In this document: in pieces, positions 51,301 through 63,600 of the stretch | Position numbering within the stretch: the first letter of the stretch is position 1 | Layout of the letters: every line of letters starts with the position of its first letter | DNA from: Channa striata | Taxonomy: Eukaryota; Chordata; Actinopteri; Anabantiformes; Channidae | DNA: 64,000 nucleotides | Assembly (NCBI GenBank): GCA_033026295.1 | Contig: CM065173.1 | Location: forward strand, 14,756,517-14,820,516 | Reading direction: 5' to 3' | Translations under genes and position numbers: made by a program | The notes under the pieces: model-generated | Seen by the model: only the letters and a program-made list of their open reading frames with translations | Told to the model about the DNA's origin: nothing | Database searches by the model: none

Positions 51301-54300
51301 TGTGCACTAAATTATTAAATAAGTTTTACCCCAGCAAATGTTAATGATTGTGGTATATTGTGTTAGGTGTGTGTTCAAGGACTCCAGGCAATCCCTCTGA
51401 GTGTAGACCTGTGGATCCACTACATCAATCTGTTGCTGGGAACGCTGGACATGAACCTGCCAGAGTCGCCCATGCGGATTCGCAGGTAGGCAAAAACCCT
51501 TGCATTATAGTCATTTTTGTTTTTGTTAAGGAGCGGTAAGTTTTTCACCAAGAATTTTAGTCCACATGTATCCTGAATGACTGTTTGCGACGGCACGAGC
51601 ATTGTAGAGCCACAGTCCATTTTCATTTAAGTAAATTGCTTTGTTTTATCCTGTTTTGCTTATAAATTTTACCTTTACTGATTTGAGCAGGATAACATTG
51701 ATTCAGATAATATTGACTCTTGTCTCCTATCTTTTAATAGCTCTTAAAAACAGCTTTATTAGCAGAATGTGAAACTGGTCCCTCCTTGATCTTTTAAACC
51801 ATAAATTAGATTTGGTATAGAGTAAACAAAAAGTTGGTTTCATGTTTAATGATTTTCCAATCTTTACCTTCAGTGTGTTTGAGGATGCAGTTGCAGCCGC
51901 AGGTCTGGACTTCCACTCAGACCGTCTCTGGGACCTGTATGTTGAGTGGGAAAAGGAGCAGGGGAACATGAGGAATGCAGCTGCTGTTCTGGACAGAGTT
52001 CTCAAAGTCCCCACACAGCTTTACAACACACATTACGAAAAGTAAGACCACACACACACGGTTCTATCATTACCAAATCAGAACTTCTTAGTAAATTCCA
52101 AGTAAATTGATGAAAGATAAAAGTTTAGATTTTAAATGTGTTGTCTTCATGATTGTGATCTAAAGTCACTGTACAATGCAACATTTTTGCATTTAAATTT
52201 GCTTTGTTTTTAGCTTTAGGACAACAAATAAAGACACCATTATAATCTTGAATAATCTACTCTCACCTGTACATTATCAGGTTCAAGGAGCACCTGAACA
52301 GCCACGAGCCCAAAGAGGTGCTCTCCCCAGAGGAGTATGAAGAGCTGAGGACATTGTGTCGTCAGAGCCAGAAGGCAGAGCGTGCTGAACAGGCCCAGGA
52401 TGAGGAGTCAGAGAGGCCGCCAGGGGAAGAAGAGCCCGCCACCCCAGAAGCAACAGACACAGTCAGTAACGCCTGACTGCCTCACACTCACCAAAAGAGG
52501 ATTTTAGCATTAAGATCTGACAGGTTTTGAATATAGTCACATATAAATAATGAGATGGCCAAATAAATGGTTATTTCTGTTGTCTGCTTAGGAGGAACTG
52601 AAGCAGAAGATTAGGGAACAACTGCTGGTTTACAGGGATAAAGTTTACCAGGACAATGAGGGAGAAGTCCGCCAGAGATGGCACTTTGAAGACGCTGTGA
52701 GTTTTTTTTTTTTTTGTTTTTTTTTTTCATTTACTAATCATTTTCCAGGCTCTTGCTTCTTACGGTTTTAATACTTAAATTGCCAACAGCTTAGGTTTTA
52801 CTGTAATTGGTATGACTTTTCCTTTAAATGTCCTCTCTTCATCCTACAGATCAAGCGTCCGTACTTCCATGTCAAGCCGCTTGACCGTCTCCAGCTGCGG
52901 GCCTGGCACTCCTACCTGGATTGGGAGATTGCTCAGCTAGACAAAGACACCAAAGATCCGAGTGAAGGTGACTATGTGCTGAAGATACTGACTGTTGTCA
53001 TCCTTGACTGTGTATTTTTATTAATTCATATAAACATCTCAAAGCTTCTGCTGTTTTGACACCATTATCAACTGTTAGATCCAAACCAGGCAGCAACAGA
53101 GGGATCAGAGGTCACAGTCCAGCCTCAGGAAGGTTCAGGAGATGCAGAAGTTGCCCGTGATGACCACAGGGTTCGCATCCTCTTTGAGCGTTGTCTAATA
53201 GCCTGTGCTCTTTATGAGGAGTTCTGGACCAGGGTGAGACAAAAGGGTGTTTGTGTATATTTTTACAGAAAATGCATAAACAAGACTGCTTTTAAATATA
53301 ATTTCTCATTAATGTCCGTGAATCATTGCAAGCCTAAAGACTAGTCAAAAATGTTTATTTGTAACTTTTGCTTGTTATATGGAAGATCTGTGCCTTACAT
53401 GTTCATTTGTTGACCATTCAGTACATTCAGTACCTGGAGCCACAGAGTGTGGATGAGGCCCGTGCTGTGTACAGACGAGCCTGTGAGATCCACCTGACGA
53501 ACAAGCCCAACATCCACATGCATTGGGCCACGTTTGAGGAGAGGCATGGTACAACAATACACACACTGTAGAAACATGGCCTTTTTTTTTTTTTACCAAG
53601 TTTTTCCTATTTAAATAAAAAATAGGGGCATTTAAAGTTAGAGTTTGATAAAATAAATGTTAACAGTAAAAACTGAAAGGTAGGGTTGTCTTGTGTAAAA
53701 GCATCAAAGGGACAAATATTCTTTTAGGATCAGGTTTCTCGTAAATAGTAAATTTATTTATAAGAAAACCATTTTAAAGTTCCAAAGCTGCAATTTCAAA
53801 GTTTTAAAATGCTACAGATTCTAAATAAACCTAAATGGATTGTGAAATGAGTAATACAGACAAAAACAAACCTGCATACCCACTTTATTAGAATGCATTG
53901 TATTAAAGGTGTTTATACGTAGTATTTATAAGTAAAGCGTTAAAACAATAGAATTTAATAAATACAATCAAATAAAACTGTTATAGATTTTATAACTTCC
54001 ACAGTAATTTAAAACTCTTTCAATTTCTCCTTCAGGTGACCTAACTGAGGCTCGGCGAGTGTTGGAAGCTCTAGAGAAAAACCTGCCAGGGTTGGCAGTG
54101 GTCCGCCTCCGGAGGGCTGCTTTGGAAAGACGAGCAGGCCAGTTGGACCAATCGGAAGCCTTGCTGCAGGAGGCAGTGGCTGAATCCAAAGAGAAGCCCA
54201 CATTACACGCTTTCTACTCCATCAAGTTGGCTCGTCTGCTGCTGAAACTGGGCAGAAACCCCAGCAGAGCTCGCCGAGTTTTAAAAGAGGCACTGGAGAT

Positions 54301-55458
54301 CAGTCCGGTGAGATAATGAAACCCACAAACATTTCCGACACAAATTTCTGTTTCAGTAAAAATCATTTTATTTTTTACTTTTCAGGTTATATTGTCCATT
54401 TCACTTTGTAGCAAGTTTTAATAATAACTTCACTGTCATCCTTCTTTCCTGACATTTCTTTCCCCAGGATAATGATAAACTGCACTTGAACCTGCTGGAG
54501 TTGGAGGTGTCAGGAGACCCTTGGTCCTCATCTGAGGCAGTGCAGGAGTGTGTAACACGAGCCCTGGCAGCTCCTCTTGCCCCACACACAAAGATCCTCT
54601 TCTCACAGAGAGGCCTCCAGTTTGCAGAGGACTTTAGCAACTCTATCCAGAGGTCAGAGTTGAATACAATTATAGTGATGTTTAAATAGATACAAATCAA
54701 AAAATATTATGTTAGTTATTAAAACTTTGATGGTAACAAACCATCTTTGGCCAATGGCTCATTGTCTGTCCTTTGCAGTGTGTTGTCTGTCTACGAAGGG
54801 CACCAAAAACTGATGAAGGAGCTTGGTGGAACGAAAAGAGAAGCAGAGAATGGGTAAGGGTAGAGAAAAAAATTGAGTCGCTTAGCTTGACTTTTTGAAA
54901 CAAGCCTCGCAGCAGTGTAAAATGTTGATTTAAAAAATAATATACATACAGTTGTTGCACAGTTGTCTAGAAACTAATGTTTTTGGTTCTGCTTTGATAA
55001 TTTATTTCACTCAACTGAGACAATTCATTTCAGACATAATACTTAATAATTAGATCTGCATTTATTAACTAATTCATTTTTTTTTTTTTTTTTAAAGAGA
55101 TGAGGATCCAGAGAATCCAGAGAAGATGAGCAAAACTGAGGATGGCTCTGCTGCACAAGTCCAACCTACCATGCCACATGTCCCCATCACAACCCCCCCT
55201 CCTCCCATAATGGGCACTGATATGAGTGCACAGACTGGTTATGGGGCATACAGTAGCTGGTACCAGGTATGAAAAACATTACTCAGACAGTAGAACATGA
55301 GTAGACAATGACTGGGTAAAGAAACTTGACTTTAAAGTACAGTTTTAAACATTGTTTTTTTTCTGTTTGCTTTGATTCATTTCCAGCAACCGCAGTATGG
55401 CAACTATGGCTATCAGAACACCTGGAACTACAACCAGGGCTACTACCCTCCCAGCTAA
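48384..55458 (+). CDS. prpf39: PRPF39, pre-mRNA-processing factor 39 (15 coding exons, 726 aa)
   Basis: Exons: 48384-48441, 50777-51027, 51144-51269, 51367-51485, 51874-52041, 52281-52461, 52592-52696, 52850-52967, 53079-53233, 53422-53548, 54036-54307, 54468-54652, 54779-54853, 55098-55266, 55387-55458; total 2181 nt, all in phase. After an acidic N-terminus come HAT (half-a-TPR) repeats, recognisable from human PRPF39: YPLCYGYWKKFADLERRAG, LQAIPLSVDLWIHYINLL, SDRLWDLYVEWEKEQGN, IKRPYFHVKPLDRLQLRAW, LFERCLIACALYEEFW, AVVRLRRAALERRAGQLDQ. The C-terminus is Tyr/Gln/Asn-rich (SSWYQQPQYGNYGYQN), as in human. The protein is a nuclear U1 snRNP-associated factor acting in 5' splice-site recognition. 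Human is 669 aa; extra length lies in the acidic linkers near residues 250-300 and 375-410. Teleosts may have more than one prpf39-like gene, so the exact paralogue is open. Confidence 0.95.
49044..49150. repeat. Interspersed repeat fragment in prpf39 intron 1
   Basis: Contains GTTTTATTTATAAAGCACTT then AAACAGACAGCAAAGACTGA, a word pattern typical of a frequent fish repeat. Short and diverged. Confidence 0.45.
49625..50715 (-). mobile_element. CR1/Rex1-like LINE fragment in prpf39 intron 1
   Basis: Minus strand. The 3' end (49625-49700) has the short tandem TTCTA-type tail and a CGATAATAAAGGCAAT stretch. Upstream are frameshifted pieces of reverse-transcriptase C-terminal sequence (SLPDLTGRHCKVPAEPGKSL near 49965-50030) and, in other frames, the usual block before the stop that ends in a Trp-Ala-Val-Arg-Leu-Leu-Asn motif. 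The region 50160-50320 still shows TALHIALSHID-like residues. It is 5'-truncated and full of frame breaks. Confidence 0.7.
52703..52728 (+). repeat. T-rich tract in prpf39 intron 7
   Basis: Run of T with one G immediately after the exon-7 donor. Confidence 0.7.
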
Positions 55459-55560
55459 AGAGAGCTACAGGCACTGATGAACAGACAGGCCACAGGATGC
55501 AGCTTGACCCAGGAGGACCTCCCAGCTGAACAAAAAAACTGATCAACCCAGTTGTGCTCG

Positions 55561-55566
55561 AATAAA
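55561..55566 (+). terminator. prpf39: Candidate prpf39 poly(A) signal
   Basis: AATAAA about 100 bases after the stop codon, giving a short 3' UTR; longer forms toward ubxn1 are possible. Confidence 0.5.
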
Positions 55567-56958
55567 TTCCAGCATCCTCTCCCCTCCGTCCATCCTTTAC
55601 TTCACTGTCCTGGATTTGTGAAAATAACAGGCTGAAGTTGGGCTCTTCTAACAAGTTGTCATTTCAGTGGAAAAGTTATGGAAGAGCAACACCCATTTTC
55701 AGTGCATCAATGTGTCTGCATTTTAATCAGAACTATTTTTGTATTTGTTTGCAACTTGACCCTGGTTGCTCGTGTTTTAAAGTCATCCAGTTTGTCCAGC
55801 TTTCAGGTGATGTATGATTGACATTTTTGTACCATTCCAAACGGTAGGATATTTGTTTTGTTTTTCTAATGTATATAAAGGTGTTTTATAGTGCCGCATC
55901 AGACCTCATGTTTTTCATGATGCTTATTTACTGTAGACCAAAAAATCTAGGTACGTTTCTCCTGCTTCATATCTACAACAGCAGCAGTGATTTTACCCAG
56001 TATTGTGTTAGTAGGGCAACATTTAAATAATTTAATTTGCTCAAGGTTTTTTGCTTTTCTCCAATTCCAAAGCAATTGGACATACATGATTGTCCAGGGT
56101 GCTCATGGTTATTAACCTACTGTGCACTGTCATCTGAACAATAGCTTAGCTTTATAGCTAGTGTTTCAGCTTTTTTCTACTCTAATACTCAAACAATATA
56201 GCTCAGTAAGGCACAGAGGAATGAGCTGTAGCAGGCTTTTATTACCAAGACTATACCTATTAACAGTGTCAGTATGTTAGTTTGTTATTCTTTGGCTTCT
56301 GTTAAAAATAAGAATATTAATTAACATTACCATTTCATTTATTTAAAAATGCAGTCCACCATCATAAGTCTCCAAGTCAACTTTATTGTAGATTCTTGTG
56401 ATTATGTAGACATAGCTGTCAAACATTTTAACTTATAAAAATGTCAAAGTAGAATGTCTCAAAATCAGAAAAATTGAAGGGAATAAATTTAAGGCCCAAT
56501 CAGAACCAGTTGAGTAGGACTTATGTTGTACTACACTAAGCGGGGATCTAGTTAAAAATGAATTATCTTCTGTTTTTATGTGTTGAAACCAAGACAGGAC
56601 AGATACTCCTTAAAGTAGAATCAGTCAAAAGCCAGCTATCCTCACTTTGGTTTTGGTTGTTCAAGGTTAAGCTTACTGCTCATACCAAAGCCAGTAATGT
56701 TAGCACAAATTGGCACAGGCCTATATTCAGGTAGTCTACTCTAGACAATTTTTTTTGTAGTATAATTTATTCATATCTAAATTTTAGACCTATTTAACAT
56801 TGTAACGTAGCTTCAAGCTACACCTCTGCTTTCAATCAGGTAACTGGCTCACTAAGTGATACTAGTGGGTGGTGGCTGTGACTTTTCAGATCAGTCCATT
56901 TCTGGTGGTGATGCAGTCAAAAGTGGTGAGGTAGGCTCACAGAGCAGATCCCCAGATC
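55567..56958. other. Convergent 3' region between prpf39 and ubxn1
   Basis: No gene. The two genes end toward each other here, with poly(A) signal candidates for prpf39 (55561, plus) and ubxn1 (56382-56387, minus). Confidence 0.45.
56382..56387 (-). terminator. ubxn1: Candidate ubxn1 poly(A) signal
   Basis: AATAAA on the minus strand, about 570 bases past the ubxn1 stop. Confidence 0.45.
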
Positions 56959-59900
56959 TCACTTTTTGGTAACAACCAGCACAGCTGAAGGCACCAAACC
57001 TAAAAAGATAGAAGGCAAATTTCAGATACAGAGGTGACTGAACAAAGCAAACCTGTGACACGTGAACCTAGGTTTTGAGTTCCAAAGTAATCCACTGAAA
57101 TGTCCATTTAATAATATACTTTGGTCTTGACATTTAATGTTTGTTTTTTTTAAGTTTTCACAATAATGTAAGCCCAAGCATTGGGTCAGATACATTGTGA
57201 CAGTTAACAAAAAAATAAGTTAACATTTCTCATTATCTCTCTTCTATCAACATTGTCGCTGGATCTCAGTACACAAATAAGCAAGTTAGAACTGGTGGAC
57301 CTCAACAAACATAGTGCTTGTGTTCTTGCAGTGCTTTTTTCATGGGAGCTTTTTGTGGCAGGGGTGTAGCGACAGAGCCCCTGCATCTGAACCGCACTTA
57401 CAACACGTGACTCCACAAATGATTGCCCATTGGGCCACAGTTCCTTTTCCAAAATGTAAAGACTATTCATGCCCAAATCACCCTGTAAGCCACACCAGCT
57501 TCTGAAATGGCCTACTGAATCTGATGGCCTGCAATCACAATGTGCATTTACATGACACCAGTACCAGCTATAAATTTTTCTCATGTTTCTACAGTTGTCC
57601 TGGACATATAATAATAAACAACCTTTTTACAAATCAATCAAACTCCAGTTACAAGCCGGAAAGAAGCAAGTGCCCTCTTGACAATTACTATTCCAAGGGA
57701 AGGGTGTGTGCTCACCTAGCTCTTTGAGGGGCTTCTCCATGTCCAGTTCAGTGTAAACGTGGCGGGGGTATGGCGACAGCAATGTGAAGTCCTGACCCTC
57801 AGGTGTGTTGCCGTTCATTTGCACGTAGACCCGCACTGCTGCCAGTGGCTCCTGGGCCTTGAAAACTGTTGTGATGGTCGAGCCATCCAGAAGACGGACC
57901 TTTACATTCAGGTTTGTGAACAAAGAGCAGATGAGAAGTGACAAATTAAAGAATATTTAAATAAGAATGATTATATTTATTGCCAGAAATTTAAATAAAA
58001 TGCATATATTTTAATTCTGACTCAAATTAGTCTTTGAAGAATAAACTAAATTAATGTAAGCCCCCCCCAAAAAGAAGAATTGAAACGTACCTGTATTCTA
58101 GATTCATCATACTCTTTCTTAGTGGGTGGAGGACCCTGACTGGTGGGTGAAGAGGCACTAGACATAGCAGGTTGGGCGGATGGAGCTGTACTAGGTGGTG
58201 CTCCAGCTCCAAACTAATTAGGGGGAAAAACTTCTCTAAGTTACTGGTAGCAGCAGAAGTGAGAACAGAAAAAATAGAAAGTTAAAAGGAAAAGCAAAGT
58301 GGGGGTCCAGACGTGACAGTGGTACGGTACCTTTTGTGCTCGTTCTTCTCTGTCTCGTGCTATTTTATCTTTAACCCTTTGCCTGGAAGAGCAATAATTA
58401 GCAATGTAAAAACAATATTTTGTTCAACAGTAATGAAATAAAATATATATTTTTTATATTACTTAAAATATACAGTGATTAAAAGTATTCAAAAATGCAT
58501 CAGGCATTATTGTTTGTGTTATAAAACTCATGTTTTGGTCTCTTTTGAAGACATTACAGAGAAAGGACAAAAAACGTAAGCACCTTTGCTAAAAGGTACA
58601 AAACTTGATCATATCACAGTGAAACAGTTAGAAATAAAAACTGAATTTCGGTTTTCGTGCTCAGTGATGTGTTTTAATTAATTTCCCACCTTGCCAGTTT
58701 ATCCTCCATCTTTTCTTTCCTGCGTTGGTCAGCAAGCTTCTTCATCTCATCATCCTGCAGTTTTTGGCGAATCTGCTGCAGCTCTTGGCCCTGCCTCCTC
58801 CGCATCTTCTCCCGCTCCACCTCTTCTGCCCGCTCTCGCTCTCTTCTCTCTGCTTGCTTCACTCGCATAAGCTCCTCTAGCCTAAAAACAGATAGCAACA
58901 GACATAAGCTTACTGACAAACACTCTGATTATTTAACATTTTGTCTGTTCGGTTGATGTAAAGAGTATTTCAAATTATTTTTAACTCCTAGACATGTAAT
59001 CGTCTCTGTGCTCTATTTCTGTAGATAAAGGTCATGGCAACTCTGACCTCTTAACTTGCTCACGTTTCTCCTCTTCTGTCATTGGCCGCTTTGCACTCAG
59101 ATTGTCCTCACTGTAGCTGCTCTCATCACCTGCTATGTCTAAAGTCAAAACAAATTCACATTAAAAAGTTAAAAGAAACAGGAAATAAAAAATAAAAGTG
59201 AATGACTGTGATGAAGTGGTTGATAGGCTTATTAGTATTTACCTGCATAATAAATGTTAAATAAATGACATTGAAGGTTAGTGAAGAATTTTGCTGTCAA
59301 CCATAAATCAATGCTAAACACAAATTCTGGCAGGATTATCTAACCTATATGCTTAACAGCACAAACGTTAAAACTTCAGTGTAAAAACCTCAACCACAAA
59401 AAGAACTCTTGGTGGAGGTAATGAGAAGTGATAAAACTCAACAACAGAGACAAAGAAACAAAACAACTAATGCCATGTTTACTTTTTGATTGCTGGAATC
59501 GGCATGAAATTAAATAAACAATTCACGGCAATACTTTTGAAAGGATCCACACTTTACTTATAGTGCCCTATAAATGTCTTTATATGTTGGCGTCTATCAA
59601 GTCTCCAACACATTATCAGAAACCTTCCGATACCTAGTGAAATATTCCCCAACCTTCTGCTAGTGTTAATTGTTCTGTGCTGGACTGGTTGTCTGCGTCT
59701 TCTGCCAGGACATTCCCTACAGGTGGCACATAGGGCTCATCAATGTCAGGGTCATTCTCATGTTCCATTAACCTAAAGGAAGTACATCACAGAGGGAATT
59801 AATAAAACCAGAAATATGCTAGAAAACTATAACAATGATTGAGGGTTTGTCAAACTCACCAGTCCATAGCTTGTTCTATTCCCTGGTTCCCCGTGTTAGC

Positions 59901-60069
59901 TACTGCCTTCTCCCTGAAAGCACAAAAACAGTTTTACTCACACTATCTGAAATTTGCACCAAAATAGGAACAACATTAATCAGGGCAGTTTTGTATTCAG
60001 TGTCACTCACGCTCTGTTTCTCTCAAATCCCATCTCTAGCAGACTCTCCAGTGTAGTTAGCTCTGCCAT
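56959..60069 (-). CDS. ubxn1: UBXN1 (SAKS1), UBA/UBX-domain p97 cofactor (9 coding exons, 301 aa)
   Basis: Exons in transcript order (minus): 60011-60069, 59860-59913, 59654-59772, 59048-59129, 58690-58881, 58331-58382, 58091-58213, 57716-57899, 56959-56999; total 906 nt. A 5' UTR intron separates 60075 from a leader exon starting at 60628. The protein begins MAELTTLESLLEMGFERNRA and continues to AMDWLMEHENDPDIDEP: a UBA domain (residues 1-42) that binds ubiquitin. Residues about 95-190 are a highly charged coiled coil (RQGQELQQIRQKLQDDEMKK). A Pro/Ser linker leads to a UBX domain (about 218-301), ending LVPSAVLVVTKK. In human (297 aa) it links ubiquitinated clients to p97/VCP. The usual UBX FPR loop reads YPR here (LSPYPRHVY), a conservative change. 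Confidence 0.96.
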
Positions 60070-60627
60070 TTTCACCTGAAACAGATTATAACATGAGATT
60101 TATCATCTTGTACTTTGATGTATTGTTACACATCTGTTATTTGCTGTTAACAGAAGGCAAATCACAATAAAGGTGTCAACATGCTTCTAGAAACTTAAAT
60201 GAACTTGAATTACCTTAAATAGCCAATACAACAGTTCATGACTCCTCTTTATCTCAGTCTTGTGTATATGAGCTGTATTACATTGCATTTAGATTAATAC
60301 ACTATGTAATCATATAGCCTGGTAACCTTAGTATGCCTTGACAATTCACTCGTTTGCCCGACTCGCTAGTTGTAGCTATTCAATATAATAACTAACATTG
60401 CTAAATTAGCATGAATGTTGCTAACATTCAATTTAGGAAAGCTAACGTTAGCTTTGTTGCCTAGCACGATTAAAACAGATTGGGGGGTCTGAAATGTATT
60501 CAAGACTTAGCATGGTAATGTTTATTTGTATTTCGCCTATAAAAGCACAGATAAGTGTTGTCTGTGATTCTTATAGAGGTAGTATGAGCTATAATGACCA
60601 CGAAGACAACATCAGTTAGCTACTCAC

Positions 60628-60690
60628 TCATCAGTCAGCGCCGCCACAGCAGTACGGGAGCGCACATGGGTCAAACAGAACAGCACAGAA
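60628..60690 (-). other. ubxn1: Probable ubxn1 5' UTR exon and promoter
   Basis: Minus-strand donor (TGATGA, then GTGAGT) at 60627/60628, paired with the acceptor at 60076 (TTTCAG). The exon is locally CpG-rich (GCGCCGCCACAG on the plus strand). The transcription start is inferred. Confidence 0.55.
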
Positions 60691-60699
60691 AAGAGCGTT

Positions 60700-63600
60700 T
60701 CCTTTCTGCTTCACGCGTTTGGGTCTGTCTCAGCAGTTTGCATAGAATGACTCCCAACACACTAGGTTTGTTTTCCTTTGTTCATTCCTCCTAATCCTGT
60801 GTCACCACACAGACACGTTTATATTCAATCCAGCTGTAATTTAGGATGCCCTTTCAGTTTCTGTTTACTCCAGTTTCAGATCCCATTACCATGTGGACAT
60901 TGGGAATTTTTGACGGATTAGAAGTTACTAAACCTATTTGTCAATACAAGCCTCTTACAAAGAATGAAAGTCATTGTCTTTCCTGGTTTTTACAGGAATC
61001 CGCAGTATTTCTGGTAAGCTTTTCCATAAATTAAATAAATCAGTGAGACTACAATAAAGACTATATACACATCAGTTTTGTGTTAATGTGCAGCACTGGT
61101 AACACTCTTCTTGAATGTCCAGATGAGTCCATGTACAAATTATTAACTCTCTTTGATAGTTGAACTTATATATAGAATTGTGTGTTTTGGGGTTTTTTAC
61201 TGCAAGTGTATGACAAAACAGATTATAGAATAATAAAAAAAGAAAGTTCAAATTATGGTACTGGCACAAATGGAATCAATGCAAATATAATATCTTGATT
61301 TTTATTTATACAAAATGTTGAAGAACCTTTTAGCTAAAATTGTTTGCACCTACCAACAATTTTTAAGCACAGATTCTTTTTCCATTTATTGTCTCTATTT
61401 ATTTTATCATTAAGTTCCAGTTACATCTTCCCCACATGACATACTATACAATTTTGGAAAATGTCACAGCAAAGACAGGGGACAGGCTGTCTGAAGAGGT
61501 CTAAGGGGCCATTTTAAAGCACTCTGAGATTGGATTGTGTCTCTTTATGGCTGCTCTCCAGCTTGTATGGTCGTATCCTCTCATGTCTGTGAGTGTTCAA
61601 ATAGATTGCAAATTGCTGAGTTTTATGGACAGGTTGGGTCTGTTACATATTTACTGCAAGTGTAATGATTAATTTTTTCTCTCCCCCAAGCAGTCTTAAG
61701 TAGCTTACGTTCAGGAGTCTACCATTATGCTCAGGAAGACTTCATATCTGTCGCTCATTTCGCTCCTCTTCATCAAGCTCACGCGATTACTATGTCTTCC
61801 TCGCTTTACTATTTGCTTGACCTCCAGTTTTCACACTTTTATTTAGTCTTTTTCCTTTTGTCCTCTTACTGTGCTTTTAGAATTCATGACAAAATGTAGC
61901 CTCTTTTTAAATATTTACTTGGTGAGTATGACCTTTTTGTAATAATTTCAGTGTTGCTATTTAACTCATAAATTGTTGTCAAAGAATATTTCAGTGTTAT
62001 ATGTCATTTAAGGTATATTGCATTTGTAGACTATTAAGCATATAAACAAAAATTCTATTTTGTATTTACACCAAACTATGCTGTAATGAAGTTTGTTTTT
62101 TGAATTGATCAAATATTAACTTAGCACGCACTCTGCAAGTAAAGTGAGCAACTAATTAGGGAATTCTTTCTTTGTAAATTAAATTCATGGCTATATAGAG
62201 AGACACAAGATGGCTATTAAGGAAATTTATCAAATGACTGATATCTCAATTAAGCTCCAAATACTAATAGAGTATTAGTATTTGGAGCAAATACAGCCAA
62301 CAAATCTGTAAATCCATGGCTGTGTTTTCAATGAAATTAATTTGCAACGCTATTTAGGACTAAAATAAACTTTTCTTATAGTATCTGTTTTATTTTTCCG
62401 TAACAACTGTTATCAATTTTAAAGGTTGACTGAAATTCAGTGTTTTGAGGAAAAAATGTTAATCCGTGTAGATTTTGACTCAAAAGTTGACCTGACTCCT
62501 GGAAGAAGAGAAAAGATACCAACAAGTATTGAGTCAAATGTGCAGCACATAAAAATCTAATCTGTATACAGTATAAAACTTCTAAGTAAAACTTTATTTT
62601 CTGCCACATTGCTGACAAGAAATCAACAGATTAACTTTTCAGACTTTAAATTAATTTGCTTTTTAATCATGCACAAGATCTCAGTTCTGAGGTTCATGTT
62701 AGTTTTTGAAGCTCCTGATAGTACAAACGTGTATAAGCAGCGGGACAAAGTCGAAAGGTGAAAAAGGTAGCAAAGGTTTCTTTGGTCTACTCTTAAATTG
62801 CTTTATGGCTCTTTCTTGCAAAACATGGGATTTAAGGGTCAAAGCTTAATCGGGTGCATATGAAACAATGGACATTTCATGTACATCTGTCCACACCCAC
62901 ATCAGTGCTTGCATGTAAAAGGTGAATTCTGATGGCCTAAAGGCCAAACTTTTTTGCTGGGATGGCACTTTCAACTCTTATCGTACTGAGTAAATTATCT
63001 TGATTTACTGGTGCCATGAAGGTGAAACATAATCTTACAAGCAGTAAAAACCAAGATCAGGAGACATGAGGCTAGAAGATGTTTTATTGAGCCTTTATTA
63101 GGTGTGGGTGGTATCATCACATGAGAGTTTGGTCAGAAAATCTACAGTAAAACAATTAGAATGCATGCAGTAATTAAAGCCAAACCAAAAGAGGGCAGCA
63201 TTATTTCATATGTGTGAAGCTTCTAACACACCTGTGCCACGTAAGTCAAGCCTGTGGTATTATGTAATTTCTACCTCTGAACTATTGATGGGATATGGGA
63301 GTTTCAGGGGTCTGTAACATTGATCATATGATTTAAGTCTCTAGGGGATTGGAACAATTCAAACACTCACATATCACAGATATCAAATGACAAAGCATGT
63401 TTACTGCATTTCATTTAGTGGGTCTGTACCTCTATTGACCGCAATGACAATGAAGCAGAATATAATTTTAACTAATATACCCTGCATTTAAATGTCAAAA
63501 ATCACATTGTATTTTTTAACCACAATTCTTAAATTTTCATAAGCACGTGAAGTAACCTTTTGTCTCACGAAAAGCAAGTTGCTTTTGTTTTAAAATAGTA

